Of a DNA stretch of 64,000 nt, positions 45,301 to 53,282 are shown one piece after another. The translations under genes and the position numbers were made by a program. The notes under the pieces are model-generated. The model was not told the DNA's origin, did not search any database, and saw nothing but the letters and a program-made list of their open reading frames with translations. The stretch's first letter is position 1. The number at the start of each line of letters is the position of its first letter. This stretch comes from Granulicella arctica (GTDB taxonomy: Bacteria; Acidobacteriota; Terriglobia; Terriglobales; Acidobacteriaceae), in assembly GCF_025685605.1 (NCBI RefSeq), contig NZ_JAGTUT010000001.1, positions 868,001 to 932,000 on the forward strand, in the 5' to 3' direction.

Positions 45301-45374
45301 CCCAGCCCGGATACCACATCCCCGGCACCGAGGCCGCCGACAAGCTCGTCCAGATCAAGTCGATCACCGTCTAA
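42339..45374 (+). CDS. Formate-dehydrogenase-like molybdoenzyme, alpha subunit with NuoG-type N-terminus
   Basis: Molybdopterin oxidoreductase of the FdhF/YjgC class. The 1011 residues comprise a 2Fe-2S domain (QVCYLPQMGPIQSCDTCMVE, RACAT), a His/Cys 4Fe-4S site (HMLYCTVCDNNNQNC), two ferredoxin-type motifs (CILCGRCVEACQ and CVSCGHCVTVCPC), and the molybdopterin domain starting VCTYCAVGC. The expected catalytic position is Cys413 in CARYCQNPATTGL, followed by Gln414 where classical formate dehydrogenases have His. GGSETATAISNL and the C-terminal pterin-binding domain follow. Electrons would go to NAD or a soluble acceptor; no beta subunit adjoins it. An ATG three codons later is an alternative start. 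Confidence 0.9.
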   Translation: MGSMVVTKSLLNTPLDTTPNTRITVNGQAIPAHNGELLVEALNRTSRAAGHNDLPQVCYLPQMGPIQSCDTCMVEVNGQLVRACATPVTADMKVVTEGERVDVAQREAFDRILQNHMLYCTVCDNNNQNCTVHNTTAVLDVKHQARPYTPKPYEKDMSNPFYRYDPDQCILCGRCVEACQNVQVNETLTIDWESKHPRVLWDGGETIEGSSCVSCGHCVTVCPCNALMEKSMLGHAGYLTNIPGKVLDDMIDVVKGVEPPIGYGPILALSEIEAEMRHARVKVTKTVCTYCAVGCSFEVWTRDRHILKMEPTHGPANGISTCIKGKFAWGHINSEDRLTMPLLRDGDTYKQISWDEALDVIEKKFTQVKKDHGPDALAFIASSKTTNEESFLMQKLARAVIGTNNIDNCARYCQNPATTGLQRTVGYGGDSGSIADIEIAGLVLIVGANPAENHPVLATRVKRSHKFRGQRLIVADLRRHEMAERADLFIRPNPSTDAVWLSAVTKYILDNNLHHKDFITKWVNHFEEYKTSLEPYTLAYAEQVTGIPAAQLITVANEIAAADGTCILFAMGVTQHCGGSETATAISNLLLMTGNYMRPGAGAYPLRGHNNVQGASDFGSMPNVYSGYQKVDDEEVRAKFEADWGVALPTSTGKDNHQMIDAILEGSLKVLYIKGEDTITSDSNANYVGEALSKLEFLIVQDINFSETCRYADLVLPAATSLEKDGTYTSTERRIQRLYKAIEPLGESKPDWEIIQLIANRLGANWKYKHPSEIMDEVARLTPLFAGVKYSRLEGFASQQWPVHADGTDSPLLFTEKFPFPDGKARFHPIEYLPPSEETNSQFDLHLNNGRLLEHFEQGSMTLRTAGIKEITPNQFLEVSPELAAERGVTTGRHVQLNSPYGRVRVQVLVSDRVQGKQLYMTLNSVEEPVNKLSSSHTDRTTHTPAFKETAVSMTLLPEQGENPLPRRNFRYGTRTPQTGVEIERKWAQPGYHIPGTEAADKLVQIKSITV

Positions 45375-45397
45375 ACTCGGCAAGGTCTCGAATACAC

Positions 45398-45423
45398 ATG
45401 GCCATTCCCCTGGGGGTGGCCAT
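45398..45423. terminator. Bidirectional hairpin between convergent genes
   Basis: ATGGCCATTCCCC and GGGGGTGGCCAT form a near-perfect palindrome located 23 bases after the molybdoenzyme stop and 21 bases before the pentapeptide-gene stop. It can act on both strands. Confidence 0.55.
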
Positions 45424-45444
45424 TTGTACGAGAAGACGTAAGCA

Positions 45445-46968
45445 TCAGTGCACAACCTGTGACAGATACAAACCGAGTTGATGAACGATCGGCTGCCAAT
45501 GCTCCAGCAGCGCCTTCTCGGATGCACTCTCCACGACCTTTACCGCAATCTCTTTCACCACACCCAGACCGGCCGCAAGCACCGACGACTTCGGCTTATT
45601 CTCCCCAAGCTCCTGCTCGACAGAACTGACCGCATCCTCCAACTTCGGACGATCCACGGGCGCAACCTCACCAATCCTGCCCATCATCGTCTGCAGCAAG
45701 CCGAGAATCGCCTCACTCTCACCTGTCACCTGCTTTGCCCGCACCGAAGCCTGGCCACTTGCAATCACCAGGTTCGTTGCCGTCCCGCTAATCTCCACAT
45801 GCTGGCCTGCCGCCGCCAGCATCCGCGGCAACACATCCCCGAGCAGTAGCTGCTTCTCAATCTGCAGCCGCGCAATCTGATCGTCCCGCAGCGCAATCTG
45901 CGCCGATTGTGCCCGCTGCGCCTCCTCGCGAATCGCATCTACCGCCACAGCGCTTGACTCCTCAACATGCAGCGACACCTTCACCCCGCCGCCCGTCTCC
46001 TCAATCGACTTCAACCGTACCCCGCAATCGGGATACTTCACCGCCAGATGATGCAGGAGCGCTGGCAGCGTATTCACCTCAAACGCCGTAATCCCGCCCT
46101 GGTAGATCAACTCAATCCGGGCTCGCGAACTGTACAGTCGCTCAAATTCACCTGCTTCGTAGCGCATGATCTCCTTACCCGCCTCATCCCAGAAGGCCCA
46201 AGCGCACGCCACATCGTGAATCGACCAGCCACTCCGTTGGGTCTCCCAGAGTCGCGCTGCACTTAGCGTCACGTTGTTCAGCGTGGCCATCTGAAGCCTT
46301 GCAGACCGAAGATCCGCCCCCGTCAGGTTAGCTCCGCTCAAATCCGCTGCGGAAAGGTCTGCCTCGTTCAAATCTGCTTCGGCGCACAGCACATCATTCA
46401 TCTCCGCCCCGCGCAGATTCGCCCGTTTCAGACGTGCGCCACGCAGGTTAGCCTGCCGTAGATTCGTCCCGGACAGATCAGCGTCGTACAGCCTCGCATC
46501 GCGGAGGTCGGCCCCACTCAGGTTCAAGTCGCTCAGGTCCATTTCGGAGAGGTTGGCTCCCACAAGTACCGCATCACTCAGATTCGCTCCCCTCACGTCC
46601 GCCTGACGCAAGTCAGCATGGCTCAAATCCGCCTTCCGCAGATCGGCCTCTCGCAGGTCTGCCCAGTTCAGATTGCTCCCGCTTAAATCCGCTTCTCGCA
46701 GGTTGGCTTCGCTCAGATTTAAACGACTCAAGTACGCCTTGGACAACTTGGCTCCCCGCAGATTGGCACCGCTCAAATCGGCCATCTCCAGGTTGGCCTC
46801 GCTCAAATCCGCCCGTACAAGGATCGCGCGGTTAAGGTCCACCTCACCCAGATTCATCCCTCGCAGATCCGCATCACTCAGATCGAACACAACGTCCCGC
46901 ATGTCCGCCCAGCGATTCCAGATCGAAACACCCTCACGCAGCTTCGCAATCAGCTCCTGATCAGCCAT
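45445..46968 (-). CDS. Pentapeptide-repeat protein with unusual C-terminal region
   Basis: The 507 residues begin with about 25 non-repeat residues, then A(D/N)LxX pentapeptides from about residue 28 to 220 (for example LSDADLRGMNLGEVDLNRAI, DLREADLRKADLSHADLRQA), forming a long right-handed quadrilateral beta-helix. A middle globular part follows (GWSIHDVACAWAFWDEAGKE, IELIYQGGITAFEVNTLPAL), then a coiled coil (AQSAQIALRDDQIARLQIEKQ) and a C-terminal helical end. The middle and C-terminal parts are not a domain I can name. It lies antisense between the molybdoenzyme and its usual DUF1641 neighbour. It may mimic nucleic acid or scaffold proteins (inference). Confidence 0.8.
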   Translation of the reverse strand: MADQELIAKLREGVSIWNRWADMRDVVFDLSDADLRGMNLGEVDLNRAILVRADLSEANLEMADLSGANLRGAKLSKAYLSRLNLSEANLREADLSGSNLNWADLREADLRKADLSHADLRQADVRGANLSDAVLVGANLSEMDLSDLNLSGADLRDARLYDADLSGTNLRQANLRGARLKRANLRGAEMNDVLCAEADLNEADLSAADLSGANLTGADLRSARLQMATLNNVTLSAARLWETQRSGWSIHDVACAWAFWDEAGKEIMRYEAGEFERLYSSRARIELIYQGGITAFEVNTLPALLHHLAVKYPDCGVRLKSIEETGGGVKVSLHVEESSAVAVDAIREEAQRAQSAQIALRDDQIARLQIEKQLLLGDVLPRMLAAAGQHVEISGTATNLVIASGQASVRAKQVTGESEAILGLLQTMMGRIGEVAPVDRPKLEDAVSSVEQELGENKPKSSVLAAGLGVVKEIAVKVVESASEKALLEHWQPIVHQLGLYLSQVVH

Positions 46969-47153
46969 ACGGACACCATAGCAAGCAATCTACCGCCCAC
47001 GCATCATTTATCGGCATGTTCCTTCAGCCACTTCGCACGAGGGCCCATTCACCTGCATCACAGAAAGAGACCATCTAGTTCTCCGATGGGCTAATCAGCC
47101 CGCCGCTCGATTCCACGAGATAATCAAGACGCACCGTAAGGAGCACCTCCACC

Positions 47154-47612
47154 ATGGCTGTACCGATTGCATTTCGTCCCTCCCCTGTCGACCCGCACCT
47201 CGAACTCATGCGCCGTCTGAACGCCGCACCGCGCGAGCACGCCGAAGCGCTCCTCGTCGCCTACGATCTCCTGCAGACCGCCCACGACAAAGGCATCCTC
47301 GACACCGTCAATGGGCTGGTAAGCGCGAAAGACACCATCTTCGGCAAGCTAGCCGAATACGCCAAGCTACCCGAGGGCATCGCCGGCATTCGCAATCTAC
47401 TCTCCGGCCTCAAGATCCTCACCTCGATCGACCCGGAACTCCTCGACCATCTCTCCCGGGCCATGGTCCAGGCCGCTGCCGAACACAGGAAGGAAGAGAA
47501 GCCCCCAAGCCTCTTCCAGATTACGAAGCGTGTCTTCAGTGAAGACAGCCGCCGCGCGCTGTCCTTCCTCACGCTCGCACTCACAGGCATAGGCAAATCT
47601 CTCAAGTCCTGA
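47154..47612 (+). CDS. DUF1641 protein, probable formate-dehydrogenase partner
   Basis: The 152 residues from ATG 47154, with AAGGAG nine bases upstream, match DUF1641: ALLVAYDLLQTAHDKGILDTVNGLVSAKDTIF, LPEGIAGIRNLLSGLKILTSIDPELL. The C-terminal basic tail is KRVFSEDSRRALSFLTLALTG. In Bacillus (yrhD-yrhE, yjgD-yjgC) such proteins lie beside formate-dehydrogenase-like genes, and the molybdoenzyme here ends 1.8 kb upstream on the same strand. A functional link is likely; direct biochemical knowledge is limited. Confidence 0.75.
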   Translation: MAVPIAFRPSPVDPHLELMRRLNAAPREHAEALLVAYDLLQTAHDKGILDTVNGLVSAKDTIFGKLAEYAKLPEGIAGIRNLLSGLKILTSIDPELLDHLSRAMVQAAAEHRKEEKPPSLFQITKRVFSEDSRRALSFLTLALTGIGKSLKS

Positions 47613-47632
47613 AAGCCCGTAGCCGAATACCC

Positions 47633-47654
47633 ATGGCCGCTTTCGAGCGGCCAT
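47633..47654 (+). terminator. UUCG-loop hairpin after the DUF1641 gene
   Basis: ATGGCCGCT and AGCGGCCAT form a nine-pair stem closed by a TTCG loop, 20 bases after the stop. It has the same ATGGCC/GGCCAT arms as the hairpin at 45398, but no T run. Confidence 0.55.
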
Positions 47655-47689
47655 CAACACGCCATCACATCATCCATTCCTCTGCAGCT

Positions 47690-47719
47690 TAAAAAAATAG
47701 GCCCCTCGGGTGAGGGGCC
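47690..47719 (-). terminator. Rho-independent terminator of the OmpA-like gene
   Basis: On the minus strand GGCCCCTC-ACCC-GAGGGGCC is a perfect eight-pair stem followed by TATTTTTTT. It lies about 85 bases downstream of the gene's stop. Confidence 0.9.
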
Positions 47720-47803
47720 AATCTGCCTTAGTTCTCTCTGGTTAGGAGAGCTCGTTGACGGGCGTGCTCTAGGGGCACTGCACCCGCAAACATCGTGATG
47801 GTG

Positions 47804-48694
47804 CTAATTCGTTGAAGGATTCGCCGTTCCAGTGGCAAGTCCGCTTGTGTTCTTGGCTGATGACGATGAACTATCCATTGTGGCAAGGCTGTTGTGCAGG
47901 AGGGTCACGCGAACCCCGTTCACAACTGGCTTGTCACCTTCGGACGCAACGACATCCTTCTGCTTACCGAGACCGGTACGGTAAATCCGGTAGATCGGTA
48001 CCTGGTGCTGTGTAACGAGGTAGCGTACGACAGAGTCCGCCATAGCTTGCGAGGTCTGAACACCGGAGCGGCTATAACCCTGTACTTCAAGGATGTAGCC
48101 CTTCTCCGTACCTAGTTTGGATGCAAGATCGTCCAGATCCGTCTTCGCCTTCGGGCCTAAAGTTGTGTGTCCGGAGATAAATGGCACAGCAGACGTTGTA
48201 ACTGTCTGATATTGATCGAGATTGCTTACGGTCCCATGCAGGGCATCAGTCTTTGTGGTGGCGTTTCCTGCCAGCGTATTGGCAGAGTTTGCGCGGTTGG
48301 CGGCATCCTGTGCGTGCTGATCGGCGGTGCTCGCCGCCCCCATTGCCTTGGTAATTCCGGACTGTGCGCGGCTATCGACGTCGCGAATATCGTTGGCGTT
48401 CTTGGCCTGAAGCTGATCGAGTTCGTTCGTGCGGTCCTTGATCGGATCGATCTGACGCTTTACCCACTTCTTGCGGGCAAGAGGATTCATGTGGCCCCAG
48501 AAGCCTTCCTTCGACTGCGGGCCGAGCGGCTTGCCGGTTGCGTAGCTGGTCGTATCATCGACACCCATCTGCTTCGCGGGTGGAGGTGTATTGCTCGGAT
48601 CGGCAGAAACACTGGACTGAGCCAGCGAGGTTGCGCTCAACGCGCCGCCAAGGATTAGTACAGAAAGACCAAAGCCATTACGGTGATTCATCAT
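47804..48694 (-). CDS. OmpA-like C-terminal-domain envelope protein
   Basis: The 296 residues from ATG 48694, with AAAGGAG nine bases upstream, have a signal peptide (GFGLSVLILGGALSATSLAQ). A Pro/Gln region follows, then a helical heptad stretch (QIDPIKDRTNELDQLQAKNA to SAQDAANRANSA-like, about 90-160) and an OmpA-like domain: VPFISGHTTLGPKAKTDLDD, YILEVQGYSRSG, VVRYLVTQHQVPIYRIYRTGLG. The usual peptidoglycan-binding Asp and Arg are partly kept (VRVTLLHN end). It probably anchors the outer layer to peptidoglycan. The Ser-rich tail (SSSSSAKNT) is disordered. Confidence 0.8.
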   Translation of the reverse strand: MMNHRNGFGLSVLILGGALSATSLAQSSVSADPSNTPPPAKQMGVDDTTSYATGKPLGPQSKEGFWGHMNPLARKKWVKRQIDPIKDRTNELDQLQAKNANDIRDVDSRAQSGITKAMGAASTADQHAQDAANRANSANTLAGNATTKTDALHGTVSNLDQYQTVTTSAVPFISGHTTLGPKAKTDLDDLASKLGTEKGYILEVQGYSRSGVQTSQAMADSVVRYLVTQHQVPIYRIYRTGLGKQKDVVASEGDKPVVNGVRVTLLHNSLATMDSSSSSAKNTSGLATGTANPSTN

Positions 48695-48901
48695 GTCTGG
48701 TTGCTCCTTTTGGTCCACGCGAATAAGGCCGAAGCCGGCATTCTCGTGCATTGGCTATATGCAAACGCTTTGCCAAAGTTGATTCTCAAGCTAAAGCCCT
48801 TGTTTACAATACTTACAGGGAAACAGGTAAAACCGTTCCTTTCAGATCGGCACTTCAAGTGCGGAAAATATTTCTTAGGACCCGGCAGGAAGTCCTGAAA
48901 A

Positions 48902-49453
48902 TTACTTCGCTGTAACGTGGATCACGTGAATCTCGGGGACTTGGGTGTTCCAGTTTGTCGGCAGCTTCTCGAAGATCAACCGAAACTCCTGGTCGGCTCC
49001 AGGTTTCAACGGCGCCGTGCTCACAGGCACGGTATCTACATAAGGCTCATGCGTTCGAATCAGAGCCACCGGTAGAGTCTCAACCTGCGGTGCCAGACCT
49101 TCGTCGTTTTTAAAGAGAACCTGAACCGTCACACCCGTCACGGTCTGCTGCCCCGTATTCCCGATGTGGCCATCCACGAAGGTCGACTTCCCGCCTGAGA
49201 GGCTGACCGACTCGCTCATCGCGATCTGCGACAACGGCAACTGTGACGCATAGGCATCGAGCGGAAGAATCGTGTTCAGCGGCAGGGCTCGCTTATGGCG
49301 TCCCATCAGCAGCGCCCCTGTAATGATCACCAGGACCACCAACCCGGCGATCGCCCAGGCGTTGACCGGCAACTCGTCCCGCTCAGATGCCTTCGGCTTA
49401 AACAAGTCAGAGTCCGTTCGCCCGCCCGTACTTCCCTCAAAACGCTCATCCAT
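48902..49453 (-). CDS. DUF2393-like membrane-anchored protein
   Basis: The 183 residues from ATG 49453 (MDERFEGSTGG) have one helix (AWAIAGLVVLVIITGALLM) and an extracytoplasmic beta domain with VDGHIGNTGQQTVTGVTVQVLF and PGADQEFRLIFEKLPTNWN, ending HVIHVTAK. This matches the DUF2393 pattern of an Ig-like FxxE domain behind a membrane anchor. The function is unknown. It is divergent from the polytopic membrane gene with about 90 bases between the chosen starts. Confidence 0.7.
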   Translation of the reverse strand: MDERFEGSTGGRTDSDLFKPKASERDELPVNAWAIAGLVVLVIITGALLMGRHKRALPLNTILPLDAYASQLPLSQIAMSESVSLSGGKSTFVDGHIGNTGQQTVTGVTVQVLFKNDEGLAPQVETLPVALIRTHEPYVDTVPVSTAPLKPGADQEFRLIFEKLPTNWNTQVPEIHVIHVTAK

Positions 49454-49541
49454 AGCTGCAAATTCTACAACGCAGCACGAAGAACAGGCCGATCTTCTAC
49501 GAGAAGACGCAGCGCCCGGCTTGCCGTTTTCCGTGACGCCA

Positions 49542-51197
49542 ATGAAGATCATTAAGACAGAACGAATTCCAACCCCGGGGTTATCCGCAATGCAGCAGCA
49601 ATTGAAGGAGTCTGAAATAGCCGTCTGGCTCCCTCGCCTCTTCGCCCTGGGCCTTGCAGCAGCAGCAGCCTTCCTGCTCGTTCACTTCCTCGACCTCGTC
49701 TTGTTTGCCGTCCCGGACCACGATCAAAGCTGGCTCCTCTACGCCGCAGAGCGCGTCGCCGCCGGGGTGCAACTGGACGGACCCCGCCTCGTCGAGACCA
49801 ACCCGCCCCTCGCCGTCTGGTTCTCCCTCATTCCTGTCGCCCTCGCGCATCTCTTCAGGACCACCTCAGCCTTCATGCTCAACCTCTACACCGGGGTGTT
49901 GATGCTGGGCAGTGCGCTCTGGAGCGGCCGCCTCCTGCACCGCGCAGGATTCCTCAAAGGCCCGCTACAACTCTTCCTCGGCGTCTCCGCGACCCTCCTT
50001 GCCGAATCCCTCATCACCGGAGCCGAGATCGGTCAGCGCGAGCAGTTCCTCGTCATCCTCCTCGTCCCCTACCTGCTTTCCGCAGCCAGTGGAGCGACCA
50101 CACGCCTCCCCGTGATCGAGCGATGTGCCCTCGGCATCGTCGCCGGCATAGGCGTCTGCCTCAAGCCGCAGGAGATCCTCGCCCTCTTCTGCTTCGAGAT
50201 CGTTCTCGCCTTCGGCATCCGCAGCCTTCGCCGCCTCTACAGTCCCGACTTCCTCTCCCTCTTTCTCACCGCCTGCGGCTACCTCCTCCTCGTCCGCCTC
50301 ACCACAGCCGTCTACATCACCCACACCGTCCCACTCCTCAAAGCCACCTACTGGGCCTTTGGCGAAGACAGCATCAGCACGCTGGTCCGAAACAGTCCCG
50401 GCTTCAATATCGCCTTCCTCGCTGCCATAGCCGCATGGTTCTTTCTCCGCAACCGCCTTCGCAACTCCAAGCTTCCGCTCGCCCTGCTCGGCTGCACCAT
50501 CGGGGCGCTGCTGGCCTACTTCCAGCAGCACACAGGCTGGGGCAACCACCAGTTCCCCCAGATCGCCTTCCTTGTCCTCGCCATCTGCACCATGGCCATC
50601 GATCTGTTCTCGCCCTCCCTGCACAACCTCGCGCAGCATCGCATCTTTGGGATTCGCTTCTTTGCCACGGCTACACTCTGCACACTCATCCTGCTGCCAA
50701 TCGTCATCATCCATCACCGCCGCGTAGCCTTCCGCATGATGTTCAACAAAGGCATCGTCGAGGACACACTCGCCAGCTATCCCGCAGGCACACCCGTCTA
50801 CGTTCTCTCCACCGGCCTCGATGGCTTCCCTCCCGTCCTCCAGCACCACCTCATCTGGGCCAGCCGCTACGTCCATCTCTGGATGCTCCCCGCCCTGGCC
50901 AAGAACGACGCACTCAGCCACGGCGGACCCGTTCCCAAAAAGGTCCTCACCCCAGAGGTCATCGCGCAAATCTCCACCCTCCAGCGCCGCGAGATGGTCG
51001 AAGACCTCCAGTCCTGGAAGCCCGCGGTCGTCATCGTCAAGCTCTGCCGCCCCGAGGGCATCTGCCAGGCCATGACCGGCGTCCCCTTCGACATGCTCGG
51101 CTGGTTTCTCAAAGATTCGGCCTTCACCGTCGAATGGGCCAACTATCGCAAGCAGACCGGCAACGGCTACTACGACGTCTACACCCGCATTCAATAA
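49542..51197 (+). CDS. Polytopic membrane protein, GT-C glycosyltransferase-like
   Basis: About 551 residues from ATG 49542 (MKIIKTERIPTPG); an ATG at 49590 is an alternative. There are about ten to twelve hydrophobic helices. The first extracytoplasmic loop has DHDQSWLLYAAERVAAGVQL-like acidic and aromatic residues and NPPLAVWFSLIPVALA, as in the DxD/DDxS loops of GT-C enzymes that use polyprenyl-linked sugars. The C-terminal soluble part is RRVAFRMMFNKGIVEDTLAS to YDVYTRIQ. A sugar transferase for cell-envelope glycans is inferred; the donor and acceptor are unknown. Confidence 0.7.
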   Translation: MKIIKTERIPTPGLSAMQQQLKESEIAVWLPRLFALGLAAAAAFLLVHFLDLVLFAVPDHDQSWLLYAAERVAAGVQLDGPRLVETNPPLAVWFSLIPVALAHLFRTTSAFMLNLYTGVLMLGSALWSGRLLHRAGFLKGPLQLFLGVSATLLAESLITGAEIGQREQFLVILLVPYLLSAASGATTRLPVIERCALGIVAGIGVCLKPQEILALFCFEIVLAFGIRSLRRLYSPDFLSLFLTACGYLLLVRLTTAVYITHTVPLLKATYWAFGEDSISTLVRNSPGFNIAFLAAIAAWFFLRNRLRNSKLPLALLGCTIGALLAYFQQHTGWGNHQFPQIAFLVLAICTMAIDLFSPSLHNLAQHRIFGIRFFATATLCTLILLPIVIIHHRRVAFRMMFNKGIVEDTLASYPAGTPVYVLSTGLDGFPPVLQHHLIWASRYVHLWMLPALAKNDALSHGGPVPKKVLTPEVIAQISTLQRREMVEDLQSWKPAVVIVKLCRPEGICQAMTGVPFDMLGWFLKDSAFTVEWANYRKQTGNGYYDVYTRIQ

Positions 51198-51230
51198 CTC
51201 CGGTCAGGATTCCACTATGATGAAGGGGTA

Positions 51231-51944
51231 ATGACCTTCACGATCGCAGCCCTGTACCGCTTCGTCCCCCTGGCCGACCCCGCAGCCCTCCGCAAGGAAC
51301 TGCGCACAGCTTTTAATGAAGCTGACCTCTGCGGCACCCTCCTCATCGCTTCCGAAGGCATCAACGGCACCCTCGCCGGCTCCACCGAAACCATCGACCG
51401 CCTCTTAGGCCTCCTCGCCCAGCGAACCGGCCTCGACCGTGCCGACGTAAAGTTCTCCACCTCTGCAGAACGTCCCTTCGGACGACTCAAATTCCAGATC
51501 AAGCGCGAGATCATCGCCTTCCGCAAAGCCACCGTTGACACCACCCGGCCCGGCAGCTACGTCCAGCCGCAGGAGTGGAACGCCCTCATCGCCGATCCCG
51601 AAGTCCTGCTCCTCGACACCCGCAACCACTACGAGGTCGAATGCGGCACCTTCGCCGGAGCCGTCAATCCCCACATCGAGACCTTCTCCGACTTCGCCAC
51701 CTACGTCCGCGAAAACCTCGACCCCGCGAAGCACCGCAAGGTAGCCATGTTCTGCACCGGCGGCATCCGCTGCGAAAAAGCTTCGGCCTTTATGCTCCAG
51801 GAAGGCTTCAGCGAGGTCTATCACCTCAAGGGCGGCATCCTCAAATATCTCGAAGACGTCCCCGAACAAGCCACCCGCTGGAACGGCAAGTGCTTCGTCT
51901 TCGACCGGCGAACCTCCGTCGATCATGCCGATCTAAAGGGCTAG
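51231..51944 (+). CDS. trhO: tRNA uridine(34) hydroxylase TrhO (YceA, rhodanese family)
   Basis: Forms 5-hydroxyuridine at position 34 of tRNAs. The N-terminal TrhO domain (FNEADLCGTLLIASEGINGT, REIIAFRKATVD) is followed by a rhodanese domain with LLLDTRNHYEVECGTFAGAV and the catalytic loop MFCTGGIRCEKAS (Cys175, with Cys181). Length 237 residues; the E. coli protein is longer at the C-terminus. The ATG at 51231 is preceded by GAAGGGG. It lies 33 bases after the membrane gene. Confidence 0.95.
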   Translation: MTFTIAALYRFVPLADPAALRKELRTAFNEADLCGTLLIASEGINGTLAGSTETIDRLLGLLAQRTGLDRADVKFSTSAERPFGRLKFQIKREIIAFRKATVDTTRPGSYVQPQEWNALIADPEVLLLDTRNHYEVECGTFAGAVNPHIETFSDFATYVRENLDPAKHRKVAMFCTGGIRCEKASAFMLQEGFSEVYHLKGGILKYLEDVPEQATRWNGKCFVFDRRTSVDHADLKG

Positions 51945-52005
51945 CCAGCAGCAATCCTCAGCAATTAATTCCCACCAAGGCACCATCCAGGCACCCCTCC
52001 GGGTA

Positions 52006-52033
52006 CGTTCTTGAAATATTCACTATAAGAACG
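52006..52033. promoter_or_regulatory. Inverted repeat upstream of small membrane gene
   Basis: CGTTCTT and AAGAACG are separated by 14 AT-rich bases, and a further AAGAAC occurs at 52059. The spacing suits a dimeric regulator site in the 186-base gap before the small gene at 52131. Confidence 0.3.
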
Positions 52034-52130
52034 CAACAAACCTGTGCGATAAGACGTTAAGAACAACATCCGACAAACCGGACGTGACATCAAACCACCA
52101 GCTTCCACCCCAACTAAGGAGAACACCGCC

Positions 52131-52307
52131 ATGACAGCATCCTCCCCAACTGCCGCCATTGATGCCGGTGCCCAGCACTCCCGGGCCCCGTACGAACAAC
52201 TGCAGCAGACCTCCCTCGCCGAACGCCGTTCCGCCCGCATCACCGAAGTCGTCTACGCCATCTTCGTTCTCGCAGCAGGCGTGCTCCTCGTAGCCAGCGC
52301 AGTCTAG
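52131..52307 (+). CDS. Small single-helix membrane protein
   Basis: The 58 residues start MTASSPTAAIDAGAQH, are polar for 38 residues, then one helix (VVYAIFVLAAGVLLVASAV) at the very C-terminus, as in a tail-anchored protein. AAGGAG lies nine bases before the ATG, which is strong support for translation. It is convergent with the DnaC-like gene, eight bases away. No family is known to me. Confidence 0.65.
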   Translation: MTASSPTAAIDAGAQHSRAPYEQLQQTSLAERRSARITEVVYAIFVLAAGVLLVASAV

Positions 52308-52314
52308 CCGCGCG

Positions 52315-53073
52315 CTAGACGAAGCTCGCCCGCTTTACCTTCTGCCGAAAATCCTCACCCTGCATCTCCACCACCACACACATCTCCTGCAACCGCGACC
52401 GCATCCGCTCCCCGATCCGGTCCCCCAGCGTCTCCTCACGCGCAGCCCTCGCCGCGGTCAACTCCGTGCCAAGCGGCCCAAGGTTCGCATAGTTCGTCGT
52501 AATGATCGTGGTTCGCCGGTCGTTGTAGCGCGTATTCAGGATGTGCGCCACTGTATCCCACACCCAGTCCGTCGGCTTCGACGCGCCAAGCTCGTCAATC
52601 ACCAATATCTCCGCATCGAACACCGGCGCTAAAATCTCCAACTCCGTAGCTGCCACCGCGCGGTTGTAGCTATGCTGCACCTGCTTCAACAGGTCCCGAT
52701 AGTCCACAAACAGCCCCGTAGCCCCGCGCTCCGCCACTAGCGCCTGCAAGATTCCCACCGCAAGATGCGTCTTCCCCACCCCAATCGACCCCGTCAGCAG
52801 CAGCCCGGTCCCGTTCGTGTCCACGGGATAGCTCTCCACAAACCGCCGCGCCCGCAGATGCGCCGCACTCAAGGTCCGGTGCGCTCCACCAAAGCTGCTC
52901 TCGAAGTTCTCCAGCGTGCAATTCGCATAGCGATGCGGAATCTGCGTCCTGCCCAGCATCCGGCTCGCCCGCCGCTCAATCCGGCACACGCAATCCTGCG
53001 CAAACTGCGTCCCGTCCGGCCGCTGCACGATCTTCAATCCGAGCCCGCCGCAAATAGTACAGATGTCTGCCAT
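52315..53073 (-). CDS. DnaC/IstB-like AAA+ ATPase with N-terminal zinc finger
   Basis: The 252 residues from ATG 53073 (MADICTICGG) begin with four Cys (5, 8, 28, 30) in CTICGG...CVC, a likely zinc site. The AAA+ core has Walker A GSIGVGKT (95-102), Walker B ILVIDELG (about 156-163), sensor-1 IITTNYANL and arginine-finger region IGERMRSRL. This is the DnaC/DnaI helicase-loader type. No IstA transposase adjoins it, so an insertion element is unlikely. It probably helps load the replicative helicase (inference from family). Confidence 0.88.
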   Translation of the reverse strand: MADICTICGGLGLKIVQRPDGTQFAQDCVCRIERRASRMLGRTQIPHRYANCTLENFESSFGGAHRTLSAAHLRARRFVESYPVDTNGTGLLLTGSIGVGKTHLAVGILQALVAERGATGLFVDYRDLLKQVQHSYNRAVAATELEILAPVFDAEILVIDELGASKPTDWVWDTVAHILNTRYNDRRTTIITTNYANLGPLGTELTAARAAREETLGDRIGERMRSRLQEMCVVVEMQGEDFRQKVKRASFV

Positions 53074-53282
53074 AGGAACCTTCAGTATCGCAGTTTCCCG
53101 GCCCCAATGAATCCGATTGCCCCCTGTGCGAATCACATATAAACTGAGGAAACTGTCTGAGTGCTCTACAAAGTGGAGTGCAGACGGCGGCGCGACAGGC
53201 CCTTCGATGTGACGTGACTCTATCCGTTGCAAGCGATCCGCGAGCCGGCAGGCAAGACCAGTTAGAAAAGGATCACCGCATC

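Noticed and set aside
45445-47612. A defence island around the pentapeptide gene
   Set aside because: No nuclease, toxin, methylase, NTPase or integrase next to it; neighbours are metabolic and envelope genes.
49965-51194. 409-codon open frame antisense to the polytopic membrane protein
   Set aside because: Acidic low-complexity translation opposite a clear multi-helix protein.
52315-53073. IstB of an IS21-type element
   Set aside because: No IstA transposase, no terminal inverted repeats, and an N-terminal zinc site more like a DnaC-type loader.
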